NCBI GenBank assembly: GCA_035967665.1
Contig: JAYWLB010000044.1
Span: forward strand, 141,061 to 205,060
Direction of reading: 5' to 3'
Origin: Arctic95D-9 sp035967665
Lineage (GTDB): Bacteria > Verrucomicrobiota > Verrucomicrobiia > Verrucomicrobiales > DEV007
DNA length: 64,000 nt
A program made the position numbers and the translations under genes. How positions within the stretch are numbered: position 1 is the first letter of the stretch; the number at the start of each line of letters is the position of its first letter. Under the pieces are notes generated by a model, which was not told where the DNA came from, did no database searches, and worked only from the letters and a program-made list of their open reading frames with translations. Positions 1 through 8,491 of the stretch are shown here, in pieces.

Positions 1-1
1 G

Positions 2-385
2 GGAATGCGTGCCGATAAAGAGACTCCCGACAACGGTTGCGTTTACCTCGGTAGCGAGCACGACATGATGCACGGAAGTCACGGTGGCAAGCCTGAGATC
101 ATCGATGCCAATTTCGCGTCCTTCAAGAAGCCAGCTGAGACTGAAGAGCGTTCACCCGGCCATTACGTCGAGTGGATCAATGCGATTCAGAAGAATGATC
201 CGTCTCTCGCGAAGTCGAATTTCGATGTTGCGGTTCCACTGACTGAGACCTTGCTGCTCGGCGCGATCGGCACCCTGGTCGGCGAAGGCACAGAATTGAC
301 CTGGGATCCGAAGACGATGAAGACCGGTAACGCTGAGGCTGATAAGCTCGTTCATCACAACTACCGTGACGGCTGGGCTCTCTAG
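2..385 (+). CDS. Gfo/Idh/MocA-family oxidoreductase, C-terminal fragment
   Basis: The reading frame is already open at the window edge, so only the last 127 or so residues are present and the true start lies outside. The fragment has the pattern of the C-terminal substrate domain of secreted or cytoplasmic Gfo/Idh/MocA proteins of the PVC group: a Ser-Pro-Gly-His-Tyr stretch before an acidic helix, a PLTETLLLGAIG helix, and the very typical ending NYRDGWAL. Family members are NAD(P)-dependent sugar or polyol oxidoreductases, but the Rossmann domain is not visible here and the substrate cannot be inferred. An intrinsic terminator follows 25 bases after the stop, so this is the last gene of its transcript. 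Confidence 0.8.
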   Translation, partial: GMRADKETPDNGCVYLGSEHDMMHGSHGGKPEIIDANFASFKKPAETEERSPGHYVEWINAIQKNDPSLAKSNFDVAVPLTETLLLGAIGTLVGEGTELTWDPKTMKTGNAEADKLVHHNYRDGWAL

Positions 386-410
386 TCTGAGTTTTCTCTA
401 AAGACCTATG

Positions 411-440
411 AAAAGCGGCTCCGAATTTCGGGGCCGTTTT
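411..440 (+). terminator. Intrinsic terminator after the oxidoreductase
   Basis: A GC-rich hairpin (arms around CGGCTCCGA and TCGGGGCCG, with one bulged G) is flanked by AAAA and TTTT. It lies just downstream of the stop at 385. Confidence 0.75.
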
Positions 441-606
441 GCTTTGTGGGCCTGAGCGGTTCGGGGCAAGTGACTGCGAGTGTCAACAAGTCGGCGACGG
501 AACGAATCTGTGTATTCCGCTCGTGAGGTGTTTTCCGCCGCTTCGCTTGTCAGTTATTGCCGCCACTCAATGCTGGCGGGGGCGCTTTCGAAATAGCGTA
601 GCTCCC

Positions 607-1731
607 TCAATCATCACCCGCGCTGTCGGCGAGAACATCGAGGGTGAAGCCTCCGATGTGGTCGCCGTCTTTGCCGGGGTAAAGCCAGTCGTTGAGGAGG
701 TTCATGGGGATGCGAACGTCGACGCCGCGATGGACTTCCATGAGCTCGTGCGGATCGTTCATGAGAATCCCGCAGATCTCGTCGTCAGTAATTTCGGTCA
801 CGGTGATCCACATGAATTCAGATCGGCGGCCTTCGATAAATTCGGCTTTGACGATATACTGGCTCGCTTCATTGGGGCTGCAATTCTCGTAGGCTTCGCG
901 GAATTCCGGCCAGCGGCTCACTGCGGTCTCAACCGCGGCAGCCATTCTCGGATCGTTGTCGGCGATCTCGATGACCGGTTCGAAGGTGGGTTCTTCAAAA
1001 AGGGCGAGGGGATTGGTGCTTGAGAGCACTTCGATGAGCCCGAGGTCGAACTCGTTGCAGCGCTGCAATTCGGGGCAGTAGATCGCGAGACAGTCCGGGC
1101 CCGCCATCGAGGCGAGGATTTTGCCGATCACGGAGTAGGCGGTGTTCACCTTGTCCGGATCTGTGGTGTCGTCCATGAGGTCCACTGACAACCAGGCCTG
1201 ATGTTCCTGAACGGCGTTGCGGAGTCGCTTGTCTTTGATCGATTCCTTTGCGAAGGCGACAGGATCGTCGATGTAGGGTTTTGTTGCGACGAGAACAGCG
1301 TAGAGCCCCTGGGGAACCTTCACCATGAAATGCTGGATGGCGTCTTCATCGTTACCGGAGTCCGGTGCGCGGAACGGCATCACGAAATGTTCGGCCTCAG
1401 GATTGTCCGATTCGAATTTGAATCCGAGTGCGCTCTCAACGCATGATCGCACTGTATCCTCGTCGGCCTTTTTTGCGTCGGAGAGAAAGTAAACGAGCGA
1501 GACGAGATTGTCGTTTGGCTTGGGGGCGGGCTTTCCTGATTTGTCGAATGGTTTTGCGCCGGGTGTTTCCTCCGGCATCAGCCAGCGGATCAATTCAAAC
1601 CCGAACCAGAAAAGTGCGAGGACGAGTGCGACGATTCCAACCCAGCTCAATCCGGACGTGGTGAGACGGATAACCAGCGCCAGAAGGATAACGGCGGAAA
1701 AGAAGGGAAAGTTTCTCAGTTGGCGGCGCAT
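607..1731 (-). CDS. Membrane-anchored protein with C-terminal DUF2314-like domain
   Basis: 374 residues. The N-terminus is basic (MRRQLR) and is followed by one or two hydrophobic segments at about residues 9-50, then a soluble domain. The last 90 or so residues (AEFIEGRRSEFMWITVTEI, then GILMNDP and a positively placed VRIPMNLLNDWLY) resemble DUF2314, a small domain of unknown function common in bacteria. The central part resembles no family I can name. The gene is convergent with the oxidoreductase at 2-385 and lies 15 bases downstream of another minus-strand gene (1747-2475), so the two may be co-transcribed. Function unknown. Confidence 0.7.
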   Translation of the reverse strand: MRRQLRNFPFFSAVILLALVIRLTTSGLSWVGIVALVLALFWFGFELIRWLMPEETPGAKPFDKSGKPAPKPNDNLVSLVYFLSDAKKADEDTVRSCVESALGFKFESDNPEAEHFVMPFRAPDSGNDEDAIQHFMVKVPQGLYAVLVATKPYIDDPVAFAKESIKDKRLRNAVQEHQAWLSVDLMDDTTDPDKVNTAYSVIGKILASMAGPDCLAIYCPELQRCNEFDLGLIEVLSSTNPLALFEEPTFEPVIEIADNDPRMAAAVETAVSRWPEFREAYENCSPNEASQYIVKAEFIEGRRSEFMWITVTEITDDEICGILMNDPHELMEVHRGVDVRIPMNLLNDWLYPGKDGDHIGGFTLDVLADSAGDD

Positions 1732-1746
1732 GCGAGTTCATATCGG

Positions 1747-2475
1747 CTATTTCCCTCCGGTGTTTTGGCAACCGACGGTAATGGCCTGGTGAAAAGGAAC
1801 GGTGAACATTTCCCCGTTGAGGTCAAGCACTGTATCATCGGGACGGGGACAAATATAGCCCATCCAGAGGCTTCCGGGCTGAAGACCGAGGCTGTTTTCC
1901 GGCAAAAAGAGCAATCTATCTCGAAATGGTCTCAGAATCCTGCCGGAGGAATCGTTGCTGCCGATTTCCATGGGTGCCACGTAAATCCCTTTTTCCGTGC
2001 TTCGTATCACGGTGGTTTCAACGGGAATCCAGGTTGATTTGATCGTTTCTGAAATCACTTCCATTTTCCGCATAGCCCGTACTGTCTCTTCTTCGCGGAA
2101 TTTCCATTTTCGCAATTGCTGCTCCTTTTTGTAGTGGGCGTAAGCCGCCTCATAGGCTGCGTCGGGATCGTAGTTGAATGCCTCTTTAAGGGAGCTGTTG
2201 AGTAGTGCGAAGGGGAGACGCGCGATGCCTTTGCTGTGGCGGATCAGTAGCGCGTCCGGTTCGGCACGGACGAGTTTGCAGGCTTCGAAGCTGCGCTGAT
2301 CGAGTGTTTCGATTCGGATTGGAAGGGAGACGGGTTCTGCTGCCTTTGCCTCTGTAAGGATCGTGAAAATGGCAAGCCATGCGGCGAGGGGAAGGGTGAG
2401 TGCGGGTTTGAGACAAAACTTGAGGAATAGTTTGGAATTGGTCGAAACTTCTCCTATGGATGGTTGTTTACTCAT
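1747..2475 (-). CDS. Hypothetical secreted protein
   Basis: 242 residues with an N-terminal hydrophobic stretch (about residues 22-42, ending near AKA) that reads as a signal peptide. The start shown gives an unusually long polar n-region, so a later start is possible. Residues of about 50-110 follow a pattern I associate with small secreted Verrucomicrobiota proteins: a beta-rich segment in which an amino-acid 'question of the key' is tested as (IETLDQRSFEACKLVRAEP, then RHSKGIARLPFALL), followed by a Tyr-Asp-Pro-rich helix. The C-terminal half is unrecognised. The start codon is only 12 bases from the start of the divergent gene at 2488, so the promoters must lie inside coding sequence or one start is wrong. 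Confidence 0.55.
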   Translation of the reverse strand: MSKQPSIGEVSTNSKLFLKFCLKPALTLPLAAWLAIFTILTEAKAAEPVSLPIRIETLDQRSFEACKLVRAEPDALLIRHSKGIARLPFALLNSSLKEAFNYDPDAAYEAAYAHYKKEQQLRKWKFREEETVRAMRKMEVISETIKSTWIPVETTVIRSTEKGIYVAPMEIGSNDSSGRILRPFRDRLLFLPENSLGLQPGSLWMGYICPRPDDTVLDLNGEMFTVPFHQAITVGCQNTGGK

Positions 2476-2487
2476 GGGTTGAACAAA

Positions 2488-3255
2488 ATGTTTGAGATGA
2501 AAGATTTTCCCCGATTCCTGTATCTTTTGCCTTTGGTGGGCTCTCTTCTGGTGGCTTCGGTCTCCGAGGTGGCTGCTCAGGGGCCACCGAAGGGGCCTCC
2601 TGAAGCTTTAGACGGAGAGAAAGCCAAAATATGGGAGTCGCTTTCCGATGAGGAGAGGGACAAGCTGAAGCAGGCGCTGCGTGAGGTGTGGTCCGATCCT
2701 GCCGTGATCAGTGCGCGCGCAGAAGTGCAACAGGCCAGTGATGCTTACCACAAGGCGGTCAAGGCGGCGATCAATCGCGCTGATCCGTCTGCGGCGAAGG
2801 TGTTGGGTAAATTGCACTCGCTGGGCAGTGGGCTTCCTGATCGCAAAGGGGATCGTCGCGGTCCCGGTCATCGCTTTTCCAATCGCGGGGAGCGATCAAT
2901 CGGGGAAAGTATGGGCTTTCCCGCAGGACTCGCCGATTTCAGTGAAGAGGAGCGGGCCCGTTTTCGCGAAGTCGAAAGCGAGGCGAAGAAGTCTTCAGCG
3001 GTTAAAGAAGTAATTGCGGAATTGGAAGCCAGTCGCGAAAAGGATGAGGCGGCGCGAATGGGTAAGCTGGATCTCTACCGGAAGCTTCGCAAAACAGTGC
3101 TCGCCGAAATGGTGAAGATTGATCCGAAGGTGGAGGAGTTGGTTGCAAAGTTACGCCCGGAAGGCGGCCCCCGTGAAGGTGGACCGGGACCTGAGGGTGG
3201 AAAGGGAGGTCGTCCCGGAGGAAAAGAGGGTAAGAAGCGCCCTGACAGCGAGTGA
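2488..3255 (+). CDS. Hypothetical periplasmic helical protein
   Basis: 255 residues from the ATG at 2488; an ATG at 2497 gives a cleaner signal peptide (MKDFPRFLYLLPLVGSLLV, cleavage likely after AAQ). The frame is open to a TTG at 2464, but that would overlap the divergent gene. The mature protein is rich in charged helices (SDEERDKLKQALREVW, AEVQQASDAYHKAVKAAI) and ends in a low-complexity Gly/Pro/Lys tail (residues of about 225-255). The layout is reminiscent of Spy/CpxP-like or heavy-metal-sensor-like periplasmic helical proteins, but the LTxxQ motif is absent, so no family is assigned. A strong terminator follows. Confidence 0.6.
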   Translation: MFEMKDFPRFLYLLPLVGSLLVASVSEVAAQGPPKGPPEALDGEKAKIWESLSDEERDKLKQALREVWSDPAVISARAEVQQASDAYHKAVKAAINRADPSAAKVLGKLHSLGSGLPDRKGDRRGPGHRFSNRGERSIGESMGFPAGLADFSEEERARFREVESEAKKSSAVKEVIAELEASREKDEAARMGKLDLYRKLRKTVLAEMVKIDPKVEELVAKLRPEGGPREGGPGPEGGKGGRPGGKEGKKRPDSE

Positions 3256-3305
3256 GGTCACTTGCGATAGGGCGGGGTTCTCCCTGTGCTCAATTCTGTT
3301 TCTCA

Positions 3306-3340
3306 ATGGCTGCCCGGTGATGCGGGGCAGCCATTTTTTT
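3306..3340 (+). terminator. Intrinsic terminator
   Basis: Ten-base-pair stem (ATGGCTGCCC with GGGCAGCCAT, loop of about 9 bases) followed by a run of seven T. It ends the transcript of the gene at 2488-3255 and isolates the dcw cluster. Confidence 0.85.
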
Positions 3341-3862
3341 GTCCTTTTGTGAATTCGGAGGGATTTGCGCGGCGCGGCAATGCCAACCGGGCTATTGACG
3401 TGGAATTCCGCTTTTCAGCCCGGTTTTTCAAGTTCGGAAAAGTTCAATCAATTCCGGCTTTCTCCGCTTCTGCCGACCTCTCGGCGGCTCTGCGGCGCCC
3501 ACTCCAGAAAGCTCTGTTTTATTTAGAAAACTTAATATTTAGGCTTGATTAACAGTAGTTTGAGACAATATAGTCACTTATGCCTAGTTTGATTTTTTAT
3601 GAAAATTACAAGGCATCAATTCTGAGCCCTCCCACAAACTGTTTTTGTTCCGTTCTCCCTGATTTTCATAATTATGATTATATCGATCAAGCCCTGGTTG
3701 GAACTCGAGCAGAAGCCGGATTTGACGCAGTCCTTGATGAGGGTCGGGGAGTCATTTGCAGGGTTGGAGCTTTCATCCGACGCGGAATCCGACGATTTCC
3801 GCATGAGTTATCGCAGCTATGGGCCGTCCGCCTCAAATATCGGGCTTGAACAAGGTAAACGC
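3341..3862. other. Intergenic leader before the dcw cluster
   Basis: About 520 bases without a supported gene. It contains a candidate promoter (3545-3574) and then a leader of roughly 280 bases. The rsmH frame is open upstream to 3674, but the added residues do not look like RsmH. mraZ, which usually heads this cluster, is not present on either strand. Confidence 0.5.
3545..3574 (+). promoter_or_regulatory. Candidate sigma-70-type promoter for the dcw cluster
   Basis: TTGATT at 3545-3550 and TATAGT at 3569-3574, separated by 18 bases, in an AT-rich stretch upstream of rsmH. Each box matches four or five of six consensus positions. There is no experimental support. Confidence 0.35.
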
Positions 3863-4780
3863 ATGGAATTCTATCATCAACCCATCATGTCGGCCGAGAT
3901 TCTCATGGCCATGGCTCCGATTCGTGGAAAGCAAATTTTTGACGGAACTCTCGGTGGCGGAGGTCACTCGGAGCTGTTTCTCAGTGAGGGGGCGCACGTT
4001 ATCGGGTGTGACCAGGATGGCGATGCTCTCGAGCACGCGAAGAAGCGCCTCGAATCATACGGGGATCAGTTCCTGACGGTGCGCGGCAATTTTGAATCAA
4101 TCGACTCACTTCTCGCTCAAGTCGGCGTTGAGGAGGTGGACGGGATTCTTCTGGACCTGGGGGTTTCCTCCAAGCAGCTCGACAATCCGGAGCGCGGTTT
4201 TTCTTTCCGTTTCGACGGTCCTCTCGATATGAGGATGGACGACAGGGCTGAGTTTTCGGCTCGCGATCTCGTGAATGACTGGTCGGTGGATGAAATGACC
4301 CGCATTTTCCGTGAGTATGGGGAAGAGCGTCACGCTTTTCGCGCGGCTAAGGCGATTGAAAAGGCCCGCGAAAAGGGGGCAATCAACCGGACTTCAGAGT
4401 TGGTGGATATCGTTTCCGCTGTCATTCCCAAAGTTTCGAAGAAGAATCCGGCGACACGGGTCTTTCAGGCGATTCGTATCGCGGTGAACCGTGAGCTTGA
4501 GGTGCTCGAGAACACGCTTGAGAAATCGGTCAACCATCTCGCTCCGGGTGGGGTTCTTTCCATCATTACCTTCCACTCGCTGGAGGATCGCATCGTGAAA
4601 CACTTTATGCGTCGGCGCAGTACGCCGTTTCTGGATCGTCCGGAATGGCCTGAGCCTCGTGAAAACCCTGAGTATTGCCTCCAGCTACCTCACCGGAGAG
4701 CGATCGTCCCATCGAAAGAGGAAGTAGAAAGTAACCCAAGGGCCCGGAGTGCTAAGCTCCGTGTCGCAGTAAAGCTGTAA
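3863..4780 (+). CDS. rsmH: 16S rRNA m4C1402 methyltransferase RsmH
   Basis: 305 residues. RsmH (MraW) uses S-adenosylmethionine to methylate N4 of C1402 in 16S rRNA. The start at 3863 is chosen because the product then begins MEFYHQPIM, the usual RsmH N-terminus, and an AAGG lies 7 bases upstream. The family landmarks are present: the FDGTLGGGGHSELFL SAM-binding loop, GILLDLGVSSKQLD, the ERGFSFRFDGPLDMRMD motif, and near the C-terminus SIITFHSLEDRIVKHFM. It is the first gene of the dcw cluster and ends 4 bases before the next gene. The length is normal for the family. Confidence 0.96.
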   Translation: MEFYHQPIMSAEILMAMAPIRGKQIFDGTLGGGGHSELFLSEGAHVIGCDQDGDALEHAKKRLESYGDQFLTVRGNFESIDSLLAQVGVEEVDGILLDLGVSSKQLDNPERGFSFRFDGPLDMRMDDRAEFSARDLVNDWSVDEMTRIFREYGEERHAFRAAKAIEKAREKGAINRTSELVDIVSAVIPKVSKKNPATRVFQAIRIAVNRELEVLENTLEKSVNHLAPGGVLSIITFHSLEDRIVKHFMRRRSTPFLDRPEWPEPRENPEYCLQLPHRRAIVPSKEEVESNPRARSAKLRVAVKL

Positions 4781-4784
4781 CGTT

Positions 4785-5132
4785 ATGGAAAAGAAGAACC
4801 GATATAGAAATCGCATTCATTGGCTCACGATCTCGCGCCTTGTTCTCGGCGCCGTTCTATTGCTGGCGACCGGGGTCGGGTTTGTTCTCGTTCGTAATCA
4901 GCATGTCATTCAGGGCGACAATATTCGAGCGGCCGAGGAGGAAATTTCGGCGCTCGATCAGGAGATCGAGCTTTGGGAGTTGCGCATCGCTGCGGTTCGT
5001 GACCGGCAGGAATTGTCGAGACGGCTTCGGTGGGTTCAAAGCGATTTGAAAGAAGTTGATACGAGGAAGGTAATAGAGATGGCACCGGCTGCGGTCGAAG
5101 CCAGCCAGGTCCCGGTTGCCAGCGCTTACTAA
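4785..5132 (+). CDS. ftsL: FtsL-like cell-division membrane protein
   Basis: 115 residues. The protein has a short basic cytoplasmic tail (KKNRYRNRIHW), one transmembrane helix (about residues 17-37) and a charged coiled-coil segment (about 45-100, AEEEISALDQEIELWELRI). FtsL is highly divergent in sequence. This call rests on topology, size and position between rsmH and ftsI, where ftsL sits in most bacteria. FtsL joins the FtsQLB subcomplex that activates FtsWI septal synthesis. Confidence 0.7.
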   Translation: MEKKNRYRNRIHWLTISRLVLGAVLLLATGVGFVLVRNQHVIQGDNIRAAEEEISALDQEIELWELRIAAVRDRQELSRRLRWVQSDLKEVDTRKVIEMAPAAVEASQVPVASAY

Positions 5133-5141
5133 ATTTACGTT

Positions 5142-7007
5142 TTGGACAAAGGTATCAAAAGACGATTGACGATCGGATGCGCCCTTCTGGTGTGTCTTCT
5201 TTCGTTGTTGAGTGTCCGGCTTTTTCAGCTTGAGGCGTTTCATGGTGAGGCGCTCAGTGCCGAGGCCCGGTCTCACTACGAGTATAAGGAGACCCTTCAT
5301 GCGCAGCGCGGACGTATTTTCGACCGGTCCGGTGAATTGCTGGCTCGCAGTCAGACGGTTTTCTCGCTGGTGGCGGATCCTTATCACCTTCAGGATCCCG
5401 GTCAGGCCTGCATCGGGCTGGCGACGCGAGACGGTGACAGTCCCCAGGCGGTCAGGAAGCGTTATCTGCCCGAAGAGGTTCTGAGCGAGTATCGCGGCTA
5501 TGTTTCTGAGTCGATTGCAAAGGTTTTGCGCATGCCTGCGCATGAAATTTCACGGTCGATCAAAGAAAGTGACGGTGGTCCTGTTGTTTTGGCGCGGAAT
5601 ATCGAAGATGATTTCGCACGGCAGATTGAGAAGGTCCTTGATCGCAAGAACCTTCGCGGACTTTACCTCAAGCGCGGGGAGCGCCGCTACTATCCGAGTC
5701 CGCTTTCGCTGACTCAGGTGATCGGGTATGTCGATCAGGATGGCAATGGTGTCTCCGGAGTCGAAAAGACTTTCAATGACGAGATGCTGGGGACGCCAGG
5801 ATACCGGTATTGTGAGCGGGATCGCAAGCGTCGCGAGATTATGGCGTATCGCGGTCTTCAGGTTGAGCCCATTCCGGGAAAGGATGTTTACCTCACGATC
5901 GATATGGCGCTTCAGGCCACGGTGGAGCGTGAGTTGGACGGCATTATTGATAAATACCGTCCGGCCAAGGTAAGTACTGTCTGGCTGGATCCGAAAACCG
6001 GTGAAGTCCTCGCGATGGCGAGCCGGCCTCACTTTGATCTTTCGACGCGGGAGGGAATTCGGGGGATGGATCCTATTCGGAGGAATCCGGCCGTGACCGA
6101 TCTTTATCAGCCCGGCTCCACTTTTAAGGTGGTGGGTTACGGAGGGGCTTTTGACCGTGGTCTTGCGACGCCCTCAAGTCTGGTTGACTGCCATCAGGGC
6201 AATTACACACTCGATGGATTTCCTCTCAAGGATCACCACCCTTACGGGAATCTTACGGCGCGTCAGGCATTTGCAAAGTCTTCGAACATCGGGGCATATC
6301 TCATCGCGAGACCGCTCAACAAGCACATTTTCCATTATTACATGGGGCAGTTCGGCTTTGGTCAGGAAACGGGCATCGAGCTGACTGCAGAGGCACGCGG
6401 CCGCGTCTTTCCGGTTAGCAAGTGGTCGCGGACTTCTTTCTCCAGCCAGGTCATGGGCTATGAAGTGGCAGTTACGCCGATTCAAATGGCAATGGCCTGC
6501 AGCGTTATTGCAAACAAGGGGGTCTACCTGCCTCCCACCGTGATTTCCGGAACGAAGGGGCATGAGAGAGATGCCACTCTGGTAAAAAGCGATTTGCGGG
6601 CCCGTCGCCGGGTCATCAGTGAGAAAGCGGCTGATCAGGTCCGCTCCTGCATGATGGATGCGATGCTGGATTCCGGAACGGGAGCGAATGGTCGCGTCGC
6701 CGGTTACACGGTTGCCGGTAAAACGGGAACAGCGAGGAAGCACATCGAGAACGTCGGGTATGTGAAAGGTCGCTACATTGTTTCTTTCATGGGATTTCTT
6801 CCAGCTGAAAATCCTGAGCTGGTTGGATTAATTGTGATTGATGATCCCCGTGTTGACGGTAAGGAAGTCTACGGGGGTTCAGTCGCGGCCCCCGTCTTCA
6901 AGGCGATCTCTGAGGACGCCGTGAAGATTCTGAATATCGATCCGGATAAACCGGAGGAGCTTCAGGGTGAGGATGAAGCGACGCTTGCAGCGATTACAGG
7001 GGAATGA
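5142..7007 (+). CDS. ftsI: Peptidoglycan D,D-transpeptidase FtsI (PBP3)
   Basis: 621 residues. Monofunctional class B penicillin-binding protein that cross-links septal peptidoglycan. It has an N-terminal membrane anchor (about residues 6-27), a PBP dimerisation domain beginning at the RGRIFDRSGELLA motif, and the transpeptidase domain with the three active-site motifs: STFK with Ser326, SSN at 380-382 and KTGTA at 527-531. The start is a TTG at 5142, 9 bases after ftsL; no better ATG keeps the membrane anchor. The 3' end overlaps murE by 4 bases (ATGA), which implies translational coupling. Substrate and partner (FtsW, encoded at 13096) are inferred from the family. Confidence 0.96.
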   Translation: MDKGIKRRLTIGCALLVCLLSLLSVRLFQLEAFHGEALSAEARSHYEYKETLHAQRGRIFDRSGELLARSQTVFSLVADPYHLQDPGQACIGLATRDGDSPQAVRKRYLPEEVLSEYRGYVSESIAKVLRMPAHEISRSIKESDGGPVVLARNIEDDFARQIEKVLDRKNLRGLYLKRGERRYYPSPLSLTQVIGYVDQDGNGVSGVEKTFNDEMLGTPGYRYCERDRKRREIMAYRGLQVEPIPGKDVYLTIDMALQATVERELDGIIDKYRPAKVSTVWLDPKTGEVLAMASRPHFDLSTREGIRGMDPIRRNPAVTDLYQPGSTFKVVGYGGAFDRGLATPSSLVDCHQGNYTLDGFPLKDHHPYGNLTARQAFAKSSNIGAYLIARPLNKHIFHYYMGQFGFGQETGIELTAEARGRVFPVSKWSRTSFSSQVMGYEVAVTPIQMAMACSVIANKGVYLPPTVISGTKGHERDATLVKSDLRARRRVISEKAADQVRSCMMDAMLDSGTGANGRVAGYTVAGKTGTARKHIENVGYVKGRYIVSFMGFLPAENPELVGLIVIDDPRVDGKEVYGGSVAAPVFKAISEDAVKILNIDPDKPEELQGEDEATLAAITGE

Positions 7008-8491
7008 AATTAGAAGAAGTTATTGAGTCTGTTCATGTTAAGTCGGTCTCCGGACCGATAGATATTGATGTGTCGGGAGTTTATTACGACTCACGGAAAG
7101 TCACCGAAGGAGGTGTCTTCTGTGCGTTGAAAGGTGTTGGTAGCGATGGTCATGAGTTCATTGATTCCGCGATTGAAAATGGCGCTGTTGCCGTGGTCAG
7201 CGATCAACCTTATCCGGCTGAGTTCTCCGGAACCTGGTTGCATGTCTCTGATGCGCGGGGTGCGATGGGCCGCATTGCTGCCAATCTCGAAGGCAATCCT
7301 TCTCTGGAATTTCCCGTTGTGGGAATCACAGGAACAAACGGCAAGACGACGACTGCTTTTCTTGTCCACTATCTGCTTCAGACGGTCCTGCATCGCGCGG
7401 GTATGATCGGAACGGTTCATTATGCGACCGGGGCTGAGTTCTACGATGCTCCTCATACCACGCCTGAAGCCCCTGATCTTCACAAGCTTCTTCGCGAGAT
7501 GCGTGATGCTGACTGTCGCGGTGTCGCGATGGAGGTTTCCTCACACGGGCTTGCTCAGAAGCGGGTCGAAGGGGTTGCTTTCAATGTGGGTGTCTTCACG
7601 AACCTTTCTCAGGATCATCTCGATTATCATTCCAACATGGATGATTACTTTACGGCAAAGGGGCTCCTCTTTGCCCAGATGGAAAGAGAGCAGGCCAAGG
7701 ACGGGGTCGCTTTGATTAATGCTGACGATATCTATGGCGACCGGCTTTTGAAGATGCCGTTTGAGCGGGTGAAAAAGCTCAGTTACGGCCGCTCCGCCGG
7801 TTCGGATTTCCTGATTGGTGATATCCGTTCCGATTTCAACGGGACTCAGTTTACCTTGAAATACAAGGAGCGTTCCTTCCTTGTGAGGACACCCCTGATC
7901 GGTGATTTCAATGTCTATAACACTGTTGCCGCAATTGCATCCGCCAACGCGGTGGGCTTGAATTTACGTGAAGTCATCAGCAAAATGGCCGATGCACCGC
8001 AGGTTCCCGGGCGTCTTGAAGCGGTCAGTGGAAGACAGATCAATTACCGTGTCTTCGTCGACTACGCCCATACTCCTGATGCGCTCGTGAATGTGCTTCG
8101 ATCCCTTCGTGGCTTGTCGCCAAACCGTATCATCACCGTATTCGGTTGTGGTGGTGACAGGGATGTTTTGAAGCGCCCCCAGATGTCGCTTGCGGCTGAG
8201 GAGGGGAGTGATTTTTGCATCCTGACATCGGACAATCCGAGAACTGAGGATCCAAAACAAATTTTGGAGGATGCCGGGAAAGGATTCCTCGGTTCCGAAT
8301 ATGAAGTGATTGCAGACCGCCGCATGGCGATCAAGCACGCCATCGAGATTGCAGGTGAACGGGATATTGTTCTCATTGCCGGAAAAGGGCACGAGACCTA
8401 TCAGGAGATCAATGGCGTCCGTCATGAGTTTGATGATCGCAAAGAGGCTAAGCGCCAAATCAACCTGAGAGCTGAGAGGGGGGAAGGATGA
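7004..8491 (+). CDS. murE: UDP-MurNAc-tripeptide synthetase MurE
   Basis: 495 residues. ATP-dependent Mur ligase that adds the third amino acid to UDP-MurNAc-L-Ala-D-Glu in the cytoplasm. The P-loop GITGTNGKTT is at about residues 107-116, followed by the central-domain TPEAPDLHKLL and SHGLAQKRV motifs. DNPR at 410-413 is the motif of enzymes that use meso-diaminopimelate, so the peptidoglycan is predicted to be the DAP type. It overlaps ftsI and murF by 4 bases on each side. Confidence 0.96.
   Translation: MKLEEVIESVHVKSVSGPIDIDVSGVYYDSRKVTEGGVFCALKGVGSDGHEFIDSAIENGAVAVVSDQPYPAEFSGTWLHVSDARGAMGRIAANLEGNPSLEFPVVGITGTNGKTTTAFLVHYLLQTVLHRAGMIGTVHYATGAEFYDAPHTTPEAPDLHKLLREMRDADCRGVAMEVSSHGLAQKRVEGVAFNVGVFTNLSQDHLDYHSNMDDYFTAKGLLFAQMEREQAKDGVALINADDIYGDRLLKMPFERVKKLSYGRSAGSDFLIGDIRSDFNGTQFTLKYKERSFLVRTPLIGDFNVYNTVAAIASANAVGLNLREVISKMADAPQVPGRLEAVSGRQINYRVFVDYAHTPDALVNVLRSLRGLSPNRIITVFGCGGDRDVLKRPQMSLAAEEGSDFCILTSDNPRTEDPKQILEDAGKGFLGSEYEVIADRRMAIKHAIEIAGERDIVLIAGKGHETYQEINGVRHEFDDRKEAKRQINLRAERGEG

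Noticed and set aside
439..1023. 194-residue plus-strand frame
   Set aside because: It overlaps the minus-strand DUF2314 gene, lacks any recognised motif, and has a biased composition typical of an antisense shadow.
3341..3862. mraZ upstream of rsmH
   Set aside because: No frame on either strand has the short MraZ pattern; the extended rsmH frame from 3674 is not MraZ-like.
3674..3862. N-terminal extension of RsmH
   Set aside because: The added 63 residues do not resemble RsmH, whereas the MEFYHQP start with AAGG at 3852-3855 does.
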